Origin: Anaerolineae bacterium
GTDB taxonomy: Bacteria; Chloroflexota; Anaerolineae; Aggregatilineales; Phototrophicaceae
Reading direction: 5' to 3'
DNA: 38,076 nt
Assembly: GCA_013360465.1 (NCBI GenBank)
Contig: JABWBO010000038.1
Coordinates: 1 to 38,076 of the forward strand
Under the pieces are notes generated by a model, which did not search any database, was not told the origin of the DNA, and worked only from the letters and a program-made list of their open reading frames with translations. This document shows, in pieces, positions 36,342-38,076 of the stretch; position 1 is the stretch's first letter; every line of letters starts with the position of its first letter. Made by a program: the position numbers and the translations under genes.

Positions 36342-36432
36342 TAGAGTTCACTTAAGAGCGATAAGCCGACCACATGAAGTCCTGAAGTCCCAGATGCACT
36401 GTACCCAATGCTGCTGTGGACAACACAACTAT

Positions 36433-36460
36433 AGTATAAGGCCTTATGGTACCGCTGCAA
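36433..36460 (-). promoter_or_regulatory. Promoter of the five-gene cassette with embedded palindrome
   Basis: Read on the minus strand, TTGCAG (36460-36455) and TATACT (36438-36433) are 16 nt apart. A perfect 12-bp palindrome ATAAGGCCTTAT (36436-36447) lies between and over them, where a repressor would block RNA polymerase. The leader to the first cassette gene is ~85 nt. The repressor is unknown; no cassette gene has a visible HTH. Confidence 0.55.
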
Positions 36461-36517
36461 CTATTGTTTCAAATTAGATATAAAGACACCCATAGTGTGT
36501 CTACTTATATCGTAATC

Positions 36518-36527
36518 CGGGATCCTC
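36518..36527. repeat. Left target-site duplication of the ISAs1 element
   Basis: CGGGATCCTC directly before the left inverted repeat is repeated exactly at 37741-37750 after the right one. A 10-bp duplication fits ISAs1-family transposition. Confidence 0.92.
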
Positions 36528-37740
36528 CAGGGCGAACGCATGAAAAAGAATGGAGATAAACTAGAGCAGAAAAGCATCCCCAAGCTAGGAGGAATAGGAT
36601 GACGAACCTAGCCCTAGCGGACTATTTCCGAGACCTGCCTGACCCACGGATCAGTGCCAAATGTGACCATCGGCTATTGGACATCATTGTGTTGGCGATT
36701 TGCGCGGTCCTGTGCCGCGCAGAAACATGGGAAGAAATCGAGTGGTTCGGCGAGAGTCGAGCCGAGTGGCTCAAACAATGGCTGGAGCTTCCCAACGGGA
36801 TGCCCTCGCATGACACGATTGAGCGGGTCTTCAACAAGCTCGACCCGCAAGCGTTTCAGGAGCGCTTCCAGGCGTGGGTGCAAGCGGTGTTTGCCGTCAC
36901 GGAAGGGCAAGTGGTGGCCATCGACGGCAAGACCGTCTGTGGCGCGGGCGGAAGTCGGGGAAAGTCGAATCTGCATCTGGTGAGCGCCTGGGCCAGTGCC
37001 AATGGGATCAGCTTGGGACAGATGAAAGTCAAGGCCAAGTCGAACGAAATCACAGCGATCCCCGAATTGCTCCAGCTCCTGGTGCTCAAGGGCTGTATTG
37101 TCACGCTCGATGCCATGCGTTGCCAGACCGCCATCGCTGAACAAATCGTCGCGCAAAAAGCCGACTATGTGTTGACGGTCAAGCAAAACCAAGCGCAGCT
37201 TTACCAGCATGTGCAGGACATGTTCGCGCTGGCTGAGGATAATCGCTTCCCTCACATTCAGGCGCAGACTGCCGAGGTGGTTGAACAAGGACATGGACGC
37301 CTTGAGCTGCGCCGCTGCGAGGTTCTCACCGACACCACTCCGCAGCAGTCGGGTTGGGTCGGTTGCCAAACCCTGGTGCGTATCTTTCGCCAGCGGCAGA
37401 TCAAAGACAAACTGGAGCAGGAAACTGCCTACTTCATTAGCACCCTCCCCGCCAAACCCGACCAGCTCCTGGGCTGTGTGCGCGCCCATTGGACAATTGA
37501 AAACAGCTTTCACTGGGTGCTGGATGTAGTCTTTGGCCAGGACGCGCACCGCACACGCACCTTGAAAGCTGCCGAAAATCTCGCCGTCCTGCGGCGGATT
37601 GCGCTCAATTTGCTCAAGCACCACACCGCCAAAACTGGGCTCAAAGGCTCCTTGAAAGGCAAGCGCTATCGTGCCAGTTTGCGTGAAGACTTCCTGCTTG
37701 AAGTCCTCCGCGCTTAATTCTTTTTCATGCGTTCGCCCTG
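36528..37740 (+). mobile_element. Intact ISAs1-family insertion sequence (1213 bp)
   Basis: The ends are perfect 24-bp inverted repeats (36528-36551 and 37717-37740) starting CAGGGCGAACGCATG. They are bracketed by an exact 10-bp target duplication, which argues for a recent insertion. One full-length transposase fills the element. It sits ~190 bp upstream of the cassette's first gene, outside its promoter. Confidence 0.93.
36599..37717 (+). CDS. ISAs1-family DDE transposase
   Basis: This 372-aa cut-and-paste transposase appears intact. The N-terminal DUF-like domain reads DYFRDLPDPRISAKCDHRLL and PSHDTIERVFNKLDP. The catalytic core has the first Asp in VVAIDGKTVCGAGG, the second in IVTLDAMRCQTAIAEQIV, and the Glu in HWTIENSFHWVLDVVFGQDA, followed by ENLAVLRRIALNLLK. 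The length matches the family norm. The stop codon's last base is the first base of the right inverted repeat. GC content and codon use are higher than in the neighbouring cassette, as expected for an independent mobile gene. Confidence 0.96.
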   Translation: MTNLALADYFRDLPDPRISAKCDHRLLDIIVLAICAVLCRAETWEEIEWFGESRAEWLKQWLELPNGMPSHDTIERVFNKLDPQAFQERFQAWVQAVFAVTEGQVVAIDGKTVCGAGGSRGKSNLHLVSAWASANGISLGQMKVKAKSNEITAIPELLQLLVLKGCIVTLDAMRCQTAIAEQIVAQKADYVLTVKQNQAQLYQHVQDMFALAEDNRFPHIQAQTAEVVEQGHGRLELRRCEVLTDTTPQQSGWVGCQTLVRIFRQRQIKDKLEQETAYFISTLPAKPDQLLGCVRAHWTIENSFHWVLDVVFGQDAHRTRTLKAAENLAVLRRIALNLLKHHTAKTGLKGSLKGKRYRASLREDFLLEVLRA

Positions 37741-37750
37741 CGGGATCCTC
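37741..37750. repeat. Right target-site duplication of the ISAs1 element
   Basis: This is an exact copy of the 10-bp sequence at 36518-36527, abutting the right inverted repeat. Confidence 0.92.
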
Positions 37751-38076
37751 TCAGCCAGGTAACATGGTCAAACAACCCCTTGTAGCATTTCCTTGGCCAT
37801 CATGGTCCACTCAACATTGTCATCCAGTACTTGACACCTGCGAAATACGACTCGCAGTGGCACACCAGGATCTGCTGTGACGGGTAATCAACACCTTCTT
37901 TGTGTCGGATATCAACTGCACAGTTAGCCTCGAATCAACCAGCACAAGAATCCTTCTCTCATAATCCACTCAATGGATGTAACTGCTCAGGGGTGGATCA
38001 GGGATGGGGTGAAAGGAGTGCCAGAAAAGGCATCCACGAGGGCGGAAAACATGGATAAGCCATGTTTGCGTGCGGT
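37751..38076. other. Gene-free right edge of the window
   Basis: No ORF here looks real. Near the edge AAACATGG (38047-38054) and CCATGTTT (38060-38067) form a perfect 8-bp inverted repeat with a 5-nt loop. It may belong to the start of another element beyond the window. No copy of the tRNA-Lys end is seen, so the far boundary of the integrated element is not here. Confidence 0.5.

Noticed and set aside
36520-37748. Placing IS ends at GGATCC with 32-bp imperfect inverted repeats
   Set aside because: Shifting the ends inward gives perfect 24-bp repeats beginning CAGGG and an exact 10-bp duplication, which accounts for the GGATCC on both sides.
32900-38076. Second attachment site (tRNA-Lys fragment) marking the right end of the integrated element
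   Set aside because: No copy of the tRNA 3' half or anticodon-arm sequence was seen by eye to the right edge; the boundary is probably outside the window.

Overview
The window looks like chromosomal DNA of a GC-rich Chloroflexota bacterium, most likely Anaerolineae-like. This is inferred from gene style: secreted beta-propeller proteins, a membrane kinase with a Thr/Pro-rich linker, a kinase-LuxR-STAND fusion and a CUT1 sugar transporter. No rRNA or marker gene is present to fix the taxonomy.

Layout. Positions 1-6187 (minus strand) hold three exported proteins: a WD40/PKD protein running off the left edge, a large propeller-type protein whose signal peptide is separated from its body by a frameshift in a nine-C run, and a HEXXH metallopeptidase. 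Positions 6362-10047 (plus) encode a sugar-type ABC importer (binding protein and two permeases, no ATPase) and a small [2Fe-2S] ferredoxin. Positions 10072-15563 (minus) carry a receiver-histidine kinase and, just upstream of it, a membrane-anchored degenerate Ser/Thr kinase. DinB-like and D-aminoacyl-tRNA deacylase genes follow on plus. A 1306-residue kinase-LuxR-STAND-TPR protein follows on minus. Positions 20984-24222 are a compact E1alpha-E1beta-E2 operon of a 2-oxoacid (pyruvate/acetoin type) dehydrogenase, followed by an exported DUF4139 protein with a clear terminator.

At tRNA-Lys (26026-26097) the character changes. A large serine recombinase converges on the tRNA and its last ~19 codons lie antisense inside it, the signature of an integrated element. 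From here to the right end the DNA is AT-richer and accessory. It holds small ORFs beside the recombinase, a TIR-NACHT-HEAT protein (candidate anti-phage NLR-like sensor), and a degenerate second serine recombinase split by a 153-bp MITE-like insertion with 12-bp inverted repeats and a 5-bp target duplication. It also holds a five-gene minus-strand cassette of unrecognised proteins (33323-36341) behind one promoter containing a perfect palindrome, and an intact ISAs1-family insertion sequence with 24-bp inverted repeats and a 10-bp target duplication.

The best candidates for something undescribed are the five-gene cassette beside the TIR-NACHT gene, and the two multi-domain kinases. The right end of the integrated element was not found and may lie outside the window. 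All functional statements rest on motif reading; no database search was run.
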